DNA of 64,000 nucleotides from Bradyrhizobium sp. WSM1417 (GCF_000515415.1 NZ_KI911783.1:2904392-2968391), one strand, 5' to 3'; counted from the first letter of the stretch, positions 45,536-55,499 are shown. Program-made: numbers and translations. Notes: generated from the letters alone by a model not told the origin.

Positions 45536-46948
45536 GTGTCCCAAAAAATTATTCCCCTGATCATGTGCGGCGGTGCCGGAACGCGGCTGTGGCCGGCTTC
45601 GCGCGAGGTGCGCCCCAAGCAATTCCTGCCGCTGTTCGGCACCCGCTCGACGTTCCAGGACACGCTGTTGCGCGTCTCGGAGGCCTCGCTGTTCGATCGC
45701 CCGATTGTCATCACCAATGCCTCCTACCGCTTCATGGTGCTGGAGCAGCTCGCGGAAATCGGCATCGAGGCTGACGTGATCCTCGAGCCGATGCGGCGCG
45801 ATTCCGGGCCGGCGATCGCCGCCGGCGCGGTGTTCGCGCAGAACCGCGCCAGTGAGGCGATCGTGCTCGCGCTCGCCGCCGACCACGTGGTGCAGGACAA
45901 CGCCGCCTTCGTCGCGGCGTGCCGCCAAGGCCTCACTGCCGCAAGCGCCGGACGCATCGTCACCTTCGGCGTCAAGCCGGAGCGGCCGGCGACCGAATAC
46001 GGCTATATCAGCCCGGGCGAGGTCATCTCCGGCGAGGTGCACGCGGTCGCGCGCTTCGTCGAGAAGCCGGACGCCGTGAAGGCGGCCGACTATGTCAATT
46101 CCGGCTATCTCTGGAACAGCGGCAATTTCATGTTCCCGGCCAGCGTCTTGCTCGACGAATACCGCAAGGTCGATGCGGCGAGCGTGGAGGCGATCTCCAA
46201 TGCCGTCAGTAACGCCGGCCGCGATCTCGGCTTCGTGACGCTGGAGCCCGAGGCGTTCGGCGCGGCCAAGGCGATCTCGATCGACTATGCGGTGATGGAG
46301 AAGACCGCGCGCGCCGCGGTCGTGCCGGTGTCGTGCGGCTGGTCCGACGTCGGCTCCTGGCACGCAGTGTGGGAATTGTCGGACAAGGACGCGCAAGGCA
46401 ATGCTTCGCACGGCACCGCCGTGTTCGAGGATAGCCGCAACTGCAACGTCACCACCGACTCTGCGCTGGTCGCACTCGAAGGCGTCGACGATCTCATCGT
46501 GGTTGCGACTGCCGATGCGGTGCTGGTCTCGCGCCAGAAGGATGCCAACGGGCTGAAGCGGCTGGTCACAAAACTCAAGGCGGTCGCGCCGAAAGTCACC
46601 GAGGAGCATCTCAAGGTGCATCGGCCCTGGGGCAGCTACCAGTCGGTCGACAATGGCGAGCGCCACCAGGTCAAGCGCATCGTGGTGAAGCCGGGCGGGC
46701 GGCTGTCGCTGCAGAAGCACCATCATCGTGCCGAGCACTGGATCGTGGTCCGCGGCACCGCCCGCGTCACCGTCAACGAGACCGTCAAAAGCGTGCACGA
46801 GAACGAGTCCATCTACATCCCGATGGGCGCGGTGCACCGGATGGAGAACCCCGGTAAAATCATGCTGGAGCTGATCGAGGTCCAGACGGGAAGCTATCTC
46901 GGGGAAGACGACATCATCCGGATTGAAGACGACTATCAGCGTTCCTGA
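45536..46948 (+). CDS. manC: Mannose-1-phosphate guanylyltransferase / mannose-6-phosphate isomerase
   Basis: 470 residues from GTG. N-terminal nucleotidyltransferase: MCGGAGTRLWPASREVRPKQFLPLFG, ALAADHVVQD, FVEKPD, YLWNSGNFMFPASVLLDEY. C-terminal cupin isomerase domain: HRPWGSYQSVDNGERHQVKRI, PGGRLSLQKHHHRAEHWIVVRGTA, YIPMGAVHRMENPG. It makes GDP-mannose, and the cupin domain can interconvert fructose-6-P and mannose-6-P. It feeds Gmd/Fcl downstream. GC is higher here than in the glycosyltransferase genes. Confidence 0.95.
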   Translation: MSQKIIPLIMCGGAGTRLWPASREVRPKQFLPLFGTRSTFQDTLLRVSEASLFDRPIVITNASYRFMVLEQLAEIGIEADVILEPMRRDSGPAIAAGAVFAQNRASEAIVLALAADHVVQDNAAFVAACRQGLTAASAGRIVTFGVKPERPATEYGYISPGEVISGEVHAVARFVEKPDAVKAADYVNSGYLWNSGNFMFPASVLLDEYRKVDAASVEAISNAVSNAGRDLGFVTLEPEAFGAAKAISIDYAVMEKTARAAVVPVSCGWSDVGSWHAVWELSDKDAQGNASHGTAVFEDSRNCNVTTDSALVALEGVDDLIVVATADAVLVSRQKDANGLKRLVTKLKAVAPKVTEEHLKVHRPWGSYQSVDNGERHQVKRIVVKPGGRLSLQKHHHRAEHWIVVRGTARVTVNETVKSVHENESIYIPMGAVHRMENPGKIMLELIEVQTGSYLGEDDIIRIEDDYQRS

Positions 46949-47088
46949 ACTCGAGCGTGCCTGCCCGGGTTGACCCGGAGGGCCGATTTGTCCAAGAAGG
47001 ACCGGCTGTGCGTCGGCTGCGCAGGAGTGGCTGCGCCGCCGGTGACATGTGCGACGGAACATCTTGACCGGACTTGAGGCTTCAGACC

Positions 47089-48159
47089 ATGCGCGAGCGG
47101 ATCGCTCTCATCACCGGTGTGACCGGTCAGGACGGCGCCTATCTCGCCGAATATCTGCTGTCGCTCGGCTATGTTGTGCACGGGATCAAGCGGCGTTCGT
47201 CCTCGTTCAACACCGCGCGGGTCGATCATCTCTATCAGGACCCGCATCTGGGGAACGTGCCGTTCCTGATGCACTACGGCGACATGACCGACTCGACCAA
47301 TCTGATTCGCCTGGTGCAGCAGATCCGGCCGACCGAGATCTACAATCTCGCCGCCCAGAGCCACGTCGCCGTCAGCTTCGAGAGCCCGGAATACACCGCT
47401 AACGCCGACGGCATCGGCGTGCTGCGCCTGCTGGAAGCGATCCGCATCCTCGGCATGGAAAAGAGGACGCGGTTCTACCAAGCCTCGACCTCCGAACTCT
47501 ATGGCCTCGTCCAGGAGATCCCGCAGAAGGAGACCACGCCGTTCTATCCGCGCTCGCCCTACGGCGTCGCAAAACTCTACGGCTACTGGATCACGGTGAA
47601 CTATCGCGAGGCCTATGGCATGTTCGCGAGTAACGGCATCCTGTTCAATCACGAGAGCCCGCTCCGCGGCGAGACCTTCGTCACCCGGAAGATCACGCGC
47701 GGCGTCGCCCGCATCGAGGTCGGCCTCGAACAGACGCTCTATCTCGGCAATCTCTCGGCCAAGCGCGACTGGGGCCATGCCCGCGACTATGTCGAGGGCA
47801 TGCACAAAATCCTACAGGCCGACAAACCCGACGATTTCGTGCTCGCCACCGGCGAGATGCACTCGGTGCGTGAGATGGTCGAGCTGTCGTTCTTGCAGGT
47901 CGGCCGCCGCATAGAATGGCGCGGCGAGGGCGTCGACGAGACCGGCGTCGACACCAAGACCGGCAAGACGGTGGTGAAGATCGATCCGAGCTATTTCCGC
48001 CCTACCGAGGTCGATCTCCTCGTCGGCGATGCCAGCAAGGCACGCGAGGTGCTCGGCTGGAAGCCGAAGCGGAGCTTTACAGAACTCGTCGCGGAGATGA
48101 TGGCGAGCGATCTGGCGAACGCAAAGCGGGATGCGGCGAGTGGCAAACGTACCGTTTGA
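47089..48159 (+). CDS. gmd: GDP-mannose 4,6-dehydratase
   Basis: 356 residues from ATG 47089 (TTGAGG upstream). [19 protein letters not shown] (NADP loop), [25 protein letters not shown], catalytic [12 protein letters not shown] (Tyr-x3-Lys), [36 protein letters not shown]. This fully matches Gmd, which converts GDP-mannose to GDP-4-keto-6-deoxymannose. It overlaps fcl by about 29 bp, so the two are translationally linked. Confidence 0.96.
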   Translation: MRERIALITGVTGQDGAYLAEYLLSLGYVVHGIKRRSSSFNTARVDHLYQDPHLGNVPFLMHYGDMTDSTNLIRLVQQIRPTEIYNLAAQSHVAVSFESPEYTANADGIGVLRLLEAIRILGMEKRTRFYQASTSELYGLVQEIPQKETTPFYPRSPYGVAKLYGYWITVNYREAYGMFASNGILFNHESPLRGETFVTRKITRGVARIEVGLEQTLYLGNLSAKRDWGHARDYVEGMHKILQADKPDDFVLATGEMHSVREMVELSFLQVGRRIEWRGEGVDETGVDTKTGKTVVKIDPSYFRPTEVDLLVGDASKAREVLGWKPKRSFTELVAEMMASDLANAKRDAASGKRTV

Positions 48160-49081
48160 GCTGACAGGCAAGAGCGTCTACGTCGCCGGCCATCGCGGCA
48201 TGGTCGGCAGCGCGCTTGCGCGCCGGCTCGAGCGGGAGAACGTCAAACTCATCACCGTGGACCGGCGCGAGGTCGATTTGCGCAACCAGGCCGCGGTGTT
48301 CGACTGGTTCGCGAAGACGCGGCCGCAAGTGATCTTCCTCGCCGCGGCAAAGGTAGGCGGCATCGCCGCCAACAACACGCTGCGCGCCGAATTCATTTAC
48401 GACAACATCGCGATCGCGGCCAACGTGATCCAGGCCGCGCATCAGAACGGCGCCGGCAAGCTGATGTTTTTGGGCTCGTCCTGCATCTACCCGAAATTGG
48501 CGGCGCAGCCTTTGCGCGAGGATTCCGTGCTCACCGGTCCGCTGGAACCCACCAACGAGCCCTATGCGATCGCCAAGATCGCCGGGATCAAGATGGCCGA
48601 GGCCTATCGCAGCCAGTATGGCAGCGACTTCATCAGCGTGATGCCGACCAATCTTTACGGCCCCGGCGACAATTATCACCCCGAAATGAGCCACGTGGTC
48701 GCGGCGCTGATCCAGCGCTTTCACGAGGCCAAGGTTACGGGCGCGAAGAGCGTCGTGGTCTGGGGCACGGGCACGCCGCGGCGCGAGTTCCTCTATGTCG
48801 ACGACATGGCGGATGCCTGCGTGCACCTGATGAAGACCTATTCGAGCGCCGAGCTGGTCAATATCGGCACAGGCGAGGACATCACCATCGCCGAGTTTGC
48901 GCGGGTCGTCGCCGAAATTGTCGGTTACAGCGGCGAGATCAGTTTCGACAGCTCGCGGCCAGACGGCACGCCGCGCAAGCTGCTGGACGTCAGCCGCCTC
49001 GCAAAACTGGGCTGGCGTGCCACGACATCGCTTCACGATGGCATGAAGCGCGCATACGCGGCGTACCTGTCGCATACGTAG
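48131..49081 (+). CDS. fcl: GDP-L-fucose synthase
   Basis: 316 residues; ATG 48131 or GTG 48140. [15 protein letters not shown] (NADP loop), [25 protein letters not shown], catalytic [39 protein letters not shown], and [19 protein letters not shown]: all hallmarks of Fcl/WcaG. It epimerises and reduces the Gmd product to GDP-L-fucose. It completes the fucose pathway with the two genes before it. Confidence 0.96.
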   Translation: MRRVANVPFELTGKSVYVAGHRGMVGSALARRLERENVKLITVDRREVDLRNQAAVFDWFAKTRPQVIFLAAAKVGGIAANNTLRAEFIYDNIAIAANVIQAAHQNGAGKLMFLGSSCIYPKLAAQPLREDSVLTGPLEPTNEPYAIAKIAGIKMAEAYRSQYGSDFISVMPTNLYGPGDNYHPEMSHVVAALIQRFHEAKVTGAKSVVVWGTGTPRREFLYVDDMADACVHLMKTYSSAELVNIGTGEDITIAEFARVVAEIVGYSGEISFDSSRPDGTPRKLLDVSRLAKLGWRATTSLHDGMKRAYAAYLSHT

Positions 49082-49274
49082 AATGTAACAAATGCATGTT
49101 GAGTGATTCGTGGTGTTGTCCGCTGGTGTTGTTCGCGACGCCTGTCACGCCGGGCGTCCAAGGTTTATTCGGTTCGCGAAGCAACCTGGCCCAATGTTGG
49201 GCGTGCGGACGGATGGAGGGAAAGTCTAGGGAGTTCAATGAAACATCCGTCTTCAGCGGTAGAGGTTTTCCTAG
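49082..49274. other. Intergenic, downstream of fcl
   Basis: 193 bp with no gene or clear terminator seen. It leads directly into the start-less ugd remnant. Confidence 0.3.
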
Positions 49275-49722
49275 ATTGCTATAACCGGCACGAGCTATGT
49301 GGGACTGGTGTCGGAGGCCTGCTTTGTGGATTTCGGTCGCGACGTCATCTGCGTCGACAAGGGCGACAATAAAGTCGCGGCTCTTCATCCCGGCAAGATT
49401 GCTATCTACGAGCCTGGGGTCGACGAGCTCGTGGCGACCACGCCAAGGCCGAGCGCTGAAGTTCATCACCGATCTGTCCAAGCCGGTCGGCGATGCCGAT
49501 GCCGTGTTGATCGTAGTCGGCACGCACTCGCGCCGCGGCGATGGCCACGCCGATTTGTGCTATGTCTATGCGGCCGCGGAAGACATCGCGCAGTCGCTGT
49601 CCGGTTCAACGTCGTGGTGACCAATTCGACCGTACCGGTCGGCATCGGCAACGACGTCGAACGCATCATCCGCGAGGCCAACAAGGCCGATATCGTCGTC
49701 GCATCCAACCCTCAATGCCAGC
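49275..49722 (+). pseudogene. ugd: UDP-glucose 6-dehydrogenase, 5' part
   Basis: Matches the N-terminal NAD domain of Ugd in pieces: GTSYVGLVSEACFVDFGRD, CVDKGDNKVAALHPGKIAIYEPG, then after a frameshift near 49440 LKFITDL..GDADAVLIVVGT..RRGDGHADL, and after another near 49605 VVTNSTVPVGIGNDVERIIREAN and VVASNP. The initiator is lost (TAG directly precedes the first matching codons). Similarity ends exactly at SNP; the next part of the protein is found at 56226. A dead gene. Confidence 0.85.
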
Positions 49723-49780
49723 ACTTAGTTAAGCGGAGAGGTTCAGGTGGAACTGCGTTCCCTCTCTCACGTTTGCGGGA

Positions 49781-49960
49781 ATGGCAAAGAAGCAGGTCGG
49801 AATAGAAGTCATTGAAGAGGGGAGAGAGCGTTTTCTCGTGAAGACGTTCGACGATGGTTCCAAGGAGCGTCAGCCGATCATGGCGAGGCCGCGCAAGAAG
49901 CGACCGCGACGCATCGACTGGAGTCGGAAGCTGAAGTCGGGCCTGAAGAAAGGATTCTAG
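49781..49960 (+). CDS. Small basic hypothetical protein (59 aa)
   Basis: MAKKQVGIEVIEEGRERFLV then KTFDDGSKERQPI, an antiparallel strand pair, and a very basic tail (RPRKKRPRRIDWSRKLKSGLKKGF). GCGGGA precedes the ATG. The tail would suit nucleic-acid binding. I recall similar small proteins in bradyrhizobia. It lies just inside the left edge of the DNA that splits ugd. Confidence 0.6.
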   Translation: MAKKQVGIEVIEEGRERFLVKTFDDGSKERQPIMARPRKKRPRRIDWSRKLKSGLKKGF

Positions 49961-50434
49961 AAAGAGATAGCACCGCGCTCGTGCTTCAAGAGAGCGTACT
50001 CAACTGCTGTGGCCGCATTTTATTCCAGGCACTCCAGTTTGCAATTGCCTCACCGATCGAAGCGATAATGGACATTTACCAATCACCCTCGTGACAGCAG
50101 ATGTGGGCTTGCCGACCTGTTGCACGAGGCGCCGTCAAGCGGCGGATGAGGGCCGCGTCTTAGGCCACTTAGATGGCGACTCCGACAACGATGCGACAAT
50201 GGAGCAACAGTCCACATCGCCCCTCGCGCGAGCACGCTAGTGTTTATCTGCACGAGGGGGCCCGATCAGGCCAGCTGTCCGAAACAAACTAGAAGCTGCC
50301 GCGGGTAACAATGAAGGTCACACGTGGAATCGGCGCTGCAGCCATTTTCCTAATCATAATTAGCTCGGAAGCGCCGCGGGCCATCACAGACCGGGCGAGC
50401 GAATTTCCTGCTCGGAAGTCAGGTACTACATTGC

Positions 50435-50822
50435 TCAGCCCGAGTTGGCGGATCGGGATCGCTGGCCTTCACCGACTAATGGCGGTGCGGGGCTGGTGCC
50501 GGCGCTCGGCTCGGCACTTTGACCGCGGCGCGGCCGGAGAGGTCGACGCGGATTTTGGCCGGCAGTTGCGATAGCTGGCTGTAGACCGACACCGGCGCGA
50601 TGATCTGCAGCGAGCCGAGAACGCCCGTTGTCACCAGCTCTGCGGCCCAACCGGATTGCGTCGTGATTGCCGGCCCGCTTGCCGCCTTGAAAATTGAGCC
50701 CGGGCGCGCCAGGCCTTTTGTAACGTCGGCGTCGTACGGAAAATGCTTCGCAGCAATAGCGCAGCGGGTGTGCCGTCGCCTTGGCTGAGGACCATGGCGG
50801 TCGCCACCCGCGAACGTAGCAC
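50435..50822 (-). pseudogene. Frameshifted phage-coat-like protein fragment
   Basis: Three minus-strand frames join into one sequence: RVATAMVLSQGDGTPAALLL, then AASGPAITTQSGWAAELVTT and IIAPVSVYSQLSQLPAKIRV, then PLVGEG. The GWxAELV...VSVYSQL...VGEG order is what I recall from HK97-type major capsid proteins in bradyrhizobial prophage regions. At least two frameshifts and missing ends make it non-functional. The identification is from memory of pattern only. Confidence 0.4.
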
Positions 50823-51225
50823 CCCGCGCCGGCGCGCCGCGCTCTCGGCGCAGGTGATTGCCGTTGATCAGACGGCGGCAATCGGCGCGAGTCTGGACCG
50901 CGACGCAGCGGTGCGCAAGTTAGATTGTGCTATGTTGCCAACATGCCGCTCACGCAGCACAAGCGCCGCGATCCGGTCCGGGTCGATCAGAGCTATGATG
51001 TCGTAGCAATGGCTACTACGATTGGGACCGTAATCCGCGAGAACTCGGACCCACGCTGCTCGAGGTCACGTTGCGCGTGACGCGGTCGCCTTAACCTTGA
51101 GAAGTGAGGTTAATCCGAACGTCGGCTTGCGACCGGACGCGCTTGCCGCTAACGCTTATTGCGCCGGACAGGGCTGATCTTACCCCAAGCCGATCCCAAA
51201 GACCACGATTTCAATTGTCCGGCGC

Positions 51226-51258
51226 GGGCCGCCAGCGACGCCCCACCGCTGGCGGCCC
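51226..51258 (+). terminator. 12-bp perfect hairpin with downstream T-run
   Basis: GGGCCGCCAGCG and CGCTGGCGGCCC pair perfectly around a 9-base loop; ACCCG then TTTTT follows. The gap between stem and T-run is longer than usual, and the hairpin stands about 29 bp before the small gene at 51287, so attenuation or an RNA element in its leader is also possible. Confidence 0.5.
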
Positions 51259-51286
51259 ACCCGTTTTTGCGAGGATGTTGGCGCAG

Positions 51287-51481
51287 ATGACGTTCGCGAA
51301 TCTTTCAGACGAATACATCATGCACATGTACGAAAGCATCCGCGATCAAGTGCGCGCCGATGCGAGGTCTGGCATTCGTTTGATGGGTGAGCCGGCGAAA
51401 GTACGTGCAGAGGAACTGCGCCGCGAGATTGACCGCCGCGGATTGGAGTGCCCCCCGATTGAATGGCCCGAAGGCACCTGA
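51287..51481 (+). CDS. Small helical hypothetical protein (64 aa)
   Basis: Starts MTFANLSDEYIMHMYESIRDQ (GAGG lies 12 nt upstream; ATG 51275 is an alternative). It continues VRADARSGIRLMGEPAKVRAEELRREIDRRGLECPPIEWP: amphipathic helices with a short Pro-rich end. Family unknown, but the pattern recurs, as far as I recall, in bradyrhizobia. Confidence 0.55.
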   Translation: MTFANLSDEYIMHMYESIRDQVRADARSGIRLMGEPAKVRAEELRREIDRRGLECPPIEWPEGT

Positions 51482-51947
51482 ACGATGTAGCAGTGATTAC
51501 CTGCCGGGTGACGCTCCGCCGACTGTCGCGGATCGCCTTGCATCGCGGCGCGGGGTGCGCCTCAATTTCGCCGCCCGACTCAGGCTGAGGTTGTATTGGT
51601 TGCCGGCGTCTCGTTTACGACGGTTCTCGATCCCGAACCGGCGCACAACGAAGCGGAGCCGAAGGCCCGGCGAGAACCCCATCGAACCGGGCCTTTGCGC
51701 TCATTCATTTGCGCGAAGCGCACGCGACAACGTCATCGCATAATCGTGCCGATTCGCTTTGCGCAGCCAACGTTGCTTTGCGGGGTCCAGGTGAAAGAGC
51801 CAACTTCGCTGGCTGCTTCGATCGAGTCGGCTTTGGGCCGATTTTGTTGCAAAAGTCGGCTGCAATGGATTTGGCCGCTGGGCCTTTCGTTGAGCCGCGC
51901 TTTGAAGCGCTGGCCCTGACGCATTTTTACGCAACTTGGACGCTACG
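51482..51947. other. 466-bp gap with a stem-loop
   Basis: AAGGCCCGG (51662-51670) pairs with CCGGGCCTT (51687-51695), a 9-bp stem that could act as a terminator. No gene supported. Confidence 0.35.
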
Positions 51948-52178
51948 CTACGCGATGCGCAGAACCTGAGCCGGCGGCGGTCGTGCGACCAGCGATGCAA
52001 CCGCCTCCTGGCGGCTAGAACTGCGTCCGCGGATCTGGGCTTCGATGAAGTAGAGCCCGGCGATACGTTCGAGCGCCTCGCTGGCGATCGGTGCGGGACC
52101 GGCCGCGGCGAGTTCGTAGAAGCGCCGGCGCACATGTGACCAGCAGAACGCCAGTTCTACGTCACCGCGCTCGGCCAT
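51948..52178 (-). pseudogene. IS66 transposase (TnpC) fragment
   Basis: MAERGDVELAFCWSHVRRRFYELA, then GPAPIASEALERIAGLYFIEAQIRGRS is a short, well-matched internal piece of IS66-family TnpC (the CWxHxRRxFxE region and following helix). Flanking DNA does not continue the match and no ends are visible, so it is a remnant. Confidence 0.8.
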
Positions 52179-52752
52179 GACCCCAGTTCACCCTCGCAGC
52201 CACCGCCCAGAACCTCCGCAAAATGGCCAAGCTGATCCCAATGCCAACCCCAAGGCTCGCATAAGAACTGGTGAGCCCTTCGTCCGCATCGCAACTCGTA
52301 CCATTACAGCGGACTACTTCGGGCCTTTTTCAACAGAATCGGTCACAAGCGGAATTGGCAATGCCGTGCGAGGAACCACCAAACTAGCGGCCCTCAGGGG
52401 CCCTTCCCTTTGCAAGACCTAATTGCCGAATTGAGCACGTAGCGTGATGGATCATTTGATACTTCGCTTGCCGAACGGCTTGCGGCGTATGTCAATTAAA
52501 CTGACATATATTTGGGATTGCCGGATTATCCCGGCAGTCGCCAGATTCTTGTTGGCAGAAGCGAGTCATCTTGGCATGCTCCTGTCACCGGAGCTGCACG
52601 TTCATCTCGCATCTATTTACACCCGGGGCCTGAAGCTACGGCAACGCTGCGGCAGGCGTTTCAGTACGTGTTGTTTACATCAACTAATGAACTTCTGAGG
52701 CCGCCTTTAGGTGGCCTCTTCGTTGAGAATTCAATTCTGCGGGGACATTGCA
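52179..52752. other. 574-bp gap
   Basis: Two overlapping plus-strand frames (52444-52698, 52512-52778) without recognisable domains. A hairpin GAGGCCGCC-TTTA-GGTGGCCTC at 52697-52718 with TTCGTT after it is a possible terminator or leader element of the next gene. Confidence 0.35.
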
Positions 52753-53055
52753 ATGGCAAAACCAGCCGTTTCCCGTGATGCTTTTCGTGGACTACTCGCT
52801 TTCTACGCGACGAAGGCTCATCACGATCACAAAGCCGAAGCCGAGGAGTGCCTTTTGAGGGTGTTCGGATCTGCAGAATACATTCCTGATCGCCTCCTGC
52901 AGCAATGGTCCGAAAAAGCTGATCTACTCGGTCCAGAAACCTTCGGTAGTGTAGTGGAGCCGCGGGCCCTTGAAATCGCGAGCGGCGGCGCGCGGTACGA
53001 CCATGCGAGTGATTTTCTCCACTCGCTCCTGAGAGACCTCGGGCGAAAAGTGTAG
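52753..53055 (+). CDS. Hypothetical protein (100 aa)
   Basis: From ATG 52753 (GGGGACATTGCA before it; an upstream extension in the frame is unlikely). MAKPAVSRDAFRGLLAFYAT, HDHKAEAEECLLRVFGSAEYIPDRLLQQWSEKADLLGPETF, then HASDFLHSLLRDL: an all-helical small protein. Histidine and acidic residues in KAHHDHKAEAEEC could bind metal but this is speculation. Family unknown. Confidence 0.55.
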   Translation: MAKPAVSRDAFRGLLAFYATKAHHDHKAEAEECLLRVFGSAEYIPDRLLQQWSEKADLLGPETFGSVVEPRALEIASGGARYDHASDFLHSLLRDLGRKV

Positions 53056-53386
53056 TGATCAGATGCGCCGTTTCCGCTGCTCTTGCCGGACCGGTCAATG
53101 ACAGACCATCGCCAGGCACGACCGCGCTTATGTATCGACAGATCAAAAAGAGCAAAATCGCCAGCGTTCATCGCGGGAAACTTTCAAATACGCACTTGGA
53201 AATGGACAGGATACATTACAAATCTGACGGGAAAACTTTGGGGCAACGGATATTAGTTGAAGCTTAAAACGTTTGAGGCTATCCGACGATCTCCGGTAAC
53301 TATCCATATAGAATGCGACCGAAATTTGCGTCGTGAAGTTCCGAGATGCTTTTAACCCGGACTGCCTCACCGAAAGCCTCCAGATG

Positions 53387-53992
53387 TCCTGCTCATCTAC
53401 CGATAAGGTCGCGCTCTTCATCGATGGAGCTAATCTCTACGCGACGGCAAAAACTCTGGGCTTCGACATCGATTACAAGCGCCTGCTGAAGGAGTTTCAG
53501 AGCCGCGGGACGCTGCTGAGGGCGTTCTACTACACCGCGATCATCGGGGATCAGGAATACTCCTCGATCCGGCCGCTGATCGACTGGCTCGACTACAACG
53601 GCTACACCGTCGTCACCAAGGCGACCAAGGAGTTCATCGACGCCTCCGGCCGCCGCAAGGTCAAGGGCAACATGGACATCGAGCTCGCCGTGAACGCGAT
53701 GGAACTCGCCGAGCACATCGATCAGATGGTGCTGTTCTCGGGTGACGGCGACTTCCGCTCCCTGGTCGAGGCCGTTCAGCGCCGCGGCGTGCGGGTCACA
53801 GTGGTCTCCACAATCGCCAGCCAGCCACCGATGATCGCCGACGAGCTGCGCCGCCAGGCCGATGTCTTCACCGATCTCATCGAGCTTCAATCCAAGGTCG
53901 GCCGCGACCCATCCGAACGCCCCGCCCCGCGCGACCGCGGACACATGCCTAGATTCTTGCAAGAGCCCAAGGGAAACGACTCCCTCGCCTAA
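53387..53992 (+). CDS. NYN-domain (LabA/DUF88) protein
   Basis: 201 residues from MSCSSTDKVALFIDGANLYA. PIN-like NYN fold with its acidic residues in place: FIDGAN, KGNMDIELAVNAME and LFSGDGDFRSLVEAVQRRGVRVTVVS, then SQPPMIADELRRQADVFTDL. NYN domains are predicted metal-dependent RNases. The sequence looks intact and chromosome-like, although it sits between IS fragments inside the split ugd gene. The frame from 53333 would add 18 residues with no better start. Confidence 0.88.
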   Translation, partial: SCSSTDKVALFIDGANLYATAKTLGFDIDYKRLLKEFQSRGTLLRAFYYTAIIGDQEYSSIRPLIDWLDYNGYTVVTKATKEFIDASGRRKVKGNMDIELAVNAMELAEHIDQMVLFSGDGDFRSLVEAVQRRGVRVTVVSTIASQPPMIADELRRQADVFTDLIELQSKVGRDPSERPAPRDRGHMPRFLQEPKGNDSLA

Positions 53993-54434
53993 ACGATCGG
54001 CGAATGCGACTGGACAGGTCGGTAAGGAACGCTTTTGAGCTACCCGTGGCACCTACCTGTTCCTTCCGGGCGTGCCACACATCGGCAGTAACGTCAGACA
54101 AGATCGCGACGCGTTCCTGTGACAGTGTCGCCACCCGCCAAGATGGCTCTTTCGAAGAGCTTGGGGAGATGGTGGTCCGTGGGGGCGCGGCCGATCCAGC
54201 AACCGTTGCTAAGTGCGAGCTCGCTAAGCCACCGATCAGATGTCAAAGCTAAAGAATAAGGGCCTTTTCGCCGTCACCTGGTGCGATGTTTCTTTGGGTC
54301 TTGGGTGTGTGCAAACGAATAGGTCGGCAAGCGGCCGTGGTCGCCAATCGGATGCATCGCGTCGGAGCGTCCAATGACCGGTCAAAGTGGTTATCGCGAC
54401 GCGATATTGCGCTTTTGGAGGCACTTTCTGGCCT
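53993..54434. other. 442-bp gap, nothing supported
   Basis: Only random open frames seen between the NYN gene and the IS1182 remnant. No terminal repeat of the IS could be recognised. Confidence 0.3.
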
Positions 54435-55073
54435 TCAAGCGGCGCAAATGGCTGCAATCAGGCGCGGTTTGCCGACGATGTTCATTGCCCGGGTGAGGTT
54501 ATAGGCGAGAACATGCAGGGCCATCTCAGCGGCAACATTCCGTAGGCGCTTCATCAGGAAGTGGGTCGCACCCATACGGGCTCTGATCGTGCCGAAGGGA
54601 TGCTCGACCGTCTCGCGCCGCGTCCGCATGGCGTCGGGATTGGAATCGAGCCGTCTCTGGAATGTTGGTGTGGTGATAGGGCAGCAGCTGGCCGGACGGG
54701 CAGCGGTAGACGTCCTCATCAGGCGGGTAGGCGAAGTCCTGTTTGCCGAACCGACCTTCCGCCTTGGCGTTCGAAGTGATGGGCTTGGGCAGCGTGACTG
54801 CAAAGCCAGCCTCTTCGCAGGCCAATATCTCCTCTCCGTCGAAGTAGCCACGGTCGGCGACCGCCTCGAGTTTGTCCACTTCGAGCACTTCTTTGGATTT
54901 CTTCGACATCCGAGCAAGCTGCCCACAGTCGTTGCCGACGTTTATGACCTCATGCGTAACAATCAGATGGTGTTCGGTGTCCACCGCGACCTGGACATTG
55001 TAGCCGACGACACGCGTCCGCTGGTGGCCATCGAACGGGCATCCGGATCGGTCAGCGATATCTGTTGATCCGG
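54435..55073 (-). pseudogene. IS1182-family transposase, C-terminal remnant
   Basis: Pieces in three frames: PDQQISLTDPDARSMATSGR, then VDTEHHLIVTHEVINVGND, VDKLEAVADRGYFDGEEILACEEAG and PDEDVYRCPSGQLLPY, then RRETVEHPFGTIRARMGATHFLMKRLRNVAAEMALHVLAYNLTRAMNI. This is the DDE half of IS1182 transposases; the N-terminal half is gone and at least two frameshifts are present. The frame upstream (55187-55074) instead encodes a signal-peptide-like MVKRTPWIALGALPSSALA, so the remnant is fused to another broken gene. Confidence 0.8.
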
Positions 55074-55253
55074 CGTGTTGCGCATCTGCGCATCAAGCGC
55101 CGAAGCTGCGTTCGCAATGTCAGCTTGCGTGGCCAGAGCCGAACTAGGTAATGCACCTAGGGCGATCCATGGCGTACGCTTAACCATCTGTAAGGTATCA
55201 TGCATTTAAGATGGAGGCTTCCTAGCCTCACCATTTGTATATATGAGATTGCC

Positions 55254-55499
55254 GTGGCCTCAGATAATGATGACGAGCTGGCTGTTTTGACGCGAGAGAT
55301 CGCAGACATGGCGATCTATGTTCGGGATCAAACAGTTCTGATCGAGGTTCTTGAAGAGGATGGACATGACGTGTCCGAGTGCCAAAGAGAGCTAGCCAGG
55401 GAGCGATCGCATTTGGCGACACGGATCGCGAGGCAATTCAGGCTGCTCGAAATAACGTCGGCTCATGAAGGAAACGAGCCGGTCTCGCCGACCCAATGA
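55254..55499 (+). CDS. Small coiled-coil protein preceding a PilZ gene
   Basis: 81 residues from a GTG: ASDNDDELAVLTREIADMAIYV, DQTVLIEVLEEDGHDVSECQRELARERSHLATRIARQFRLLEI. Strongly helical with heptads, one Cys, acidic N-terminal half. An upstream start at 55200 is less likely. Its stop overlaps the PilZ ATG (ATGA), so the pair is coupled. Confidence 0.55.
   Translation: MASDNDDELAVLTREIADMAIYVRDQTVLIEVLEEDGHDVSECQRELARERSHLATRIARQFRLLEITSAHEGNEPVSPTQ

Larger units (their letters stand above)
49961..51286. other. Decayed stretch, about 1.3 kb
   Basis: Holds the coat-protein-like remnant at 50435-50822 and the hairpin at 51226-51258. A plus-strand start at 50311 encodes a signal-peptide-like MKVTRGIGAAAIFLIIISS but then runs into the remnant region, so it looks like the stump of a lost secreted protein. 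Confidence 0.35.

Noticed and set aside
45530-47062. Very long minus-strand frames opposite manC, gmd and fcl
   Set aside because: They are mirror frames of high-GC genes; the plus-strand products match well-known enzymes over their full length.
52444-52778. Two overlapping plus-strand frames before the 100-residue gene
   Set aside because: They contradict each other, neither has a domain, and a hairpin at 52697-52718 cuts through both.
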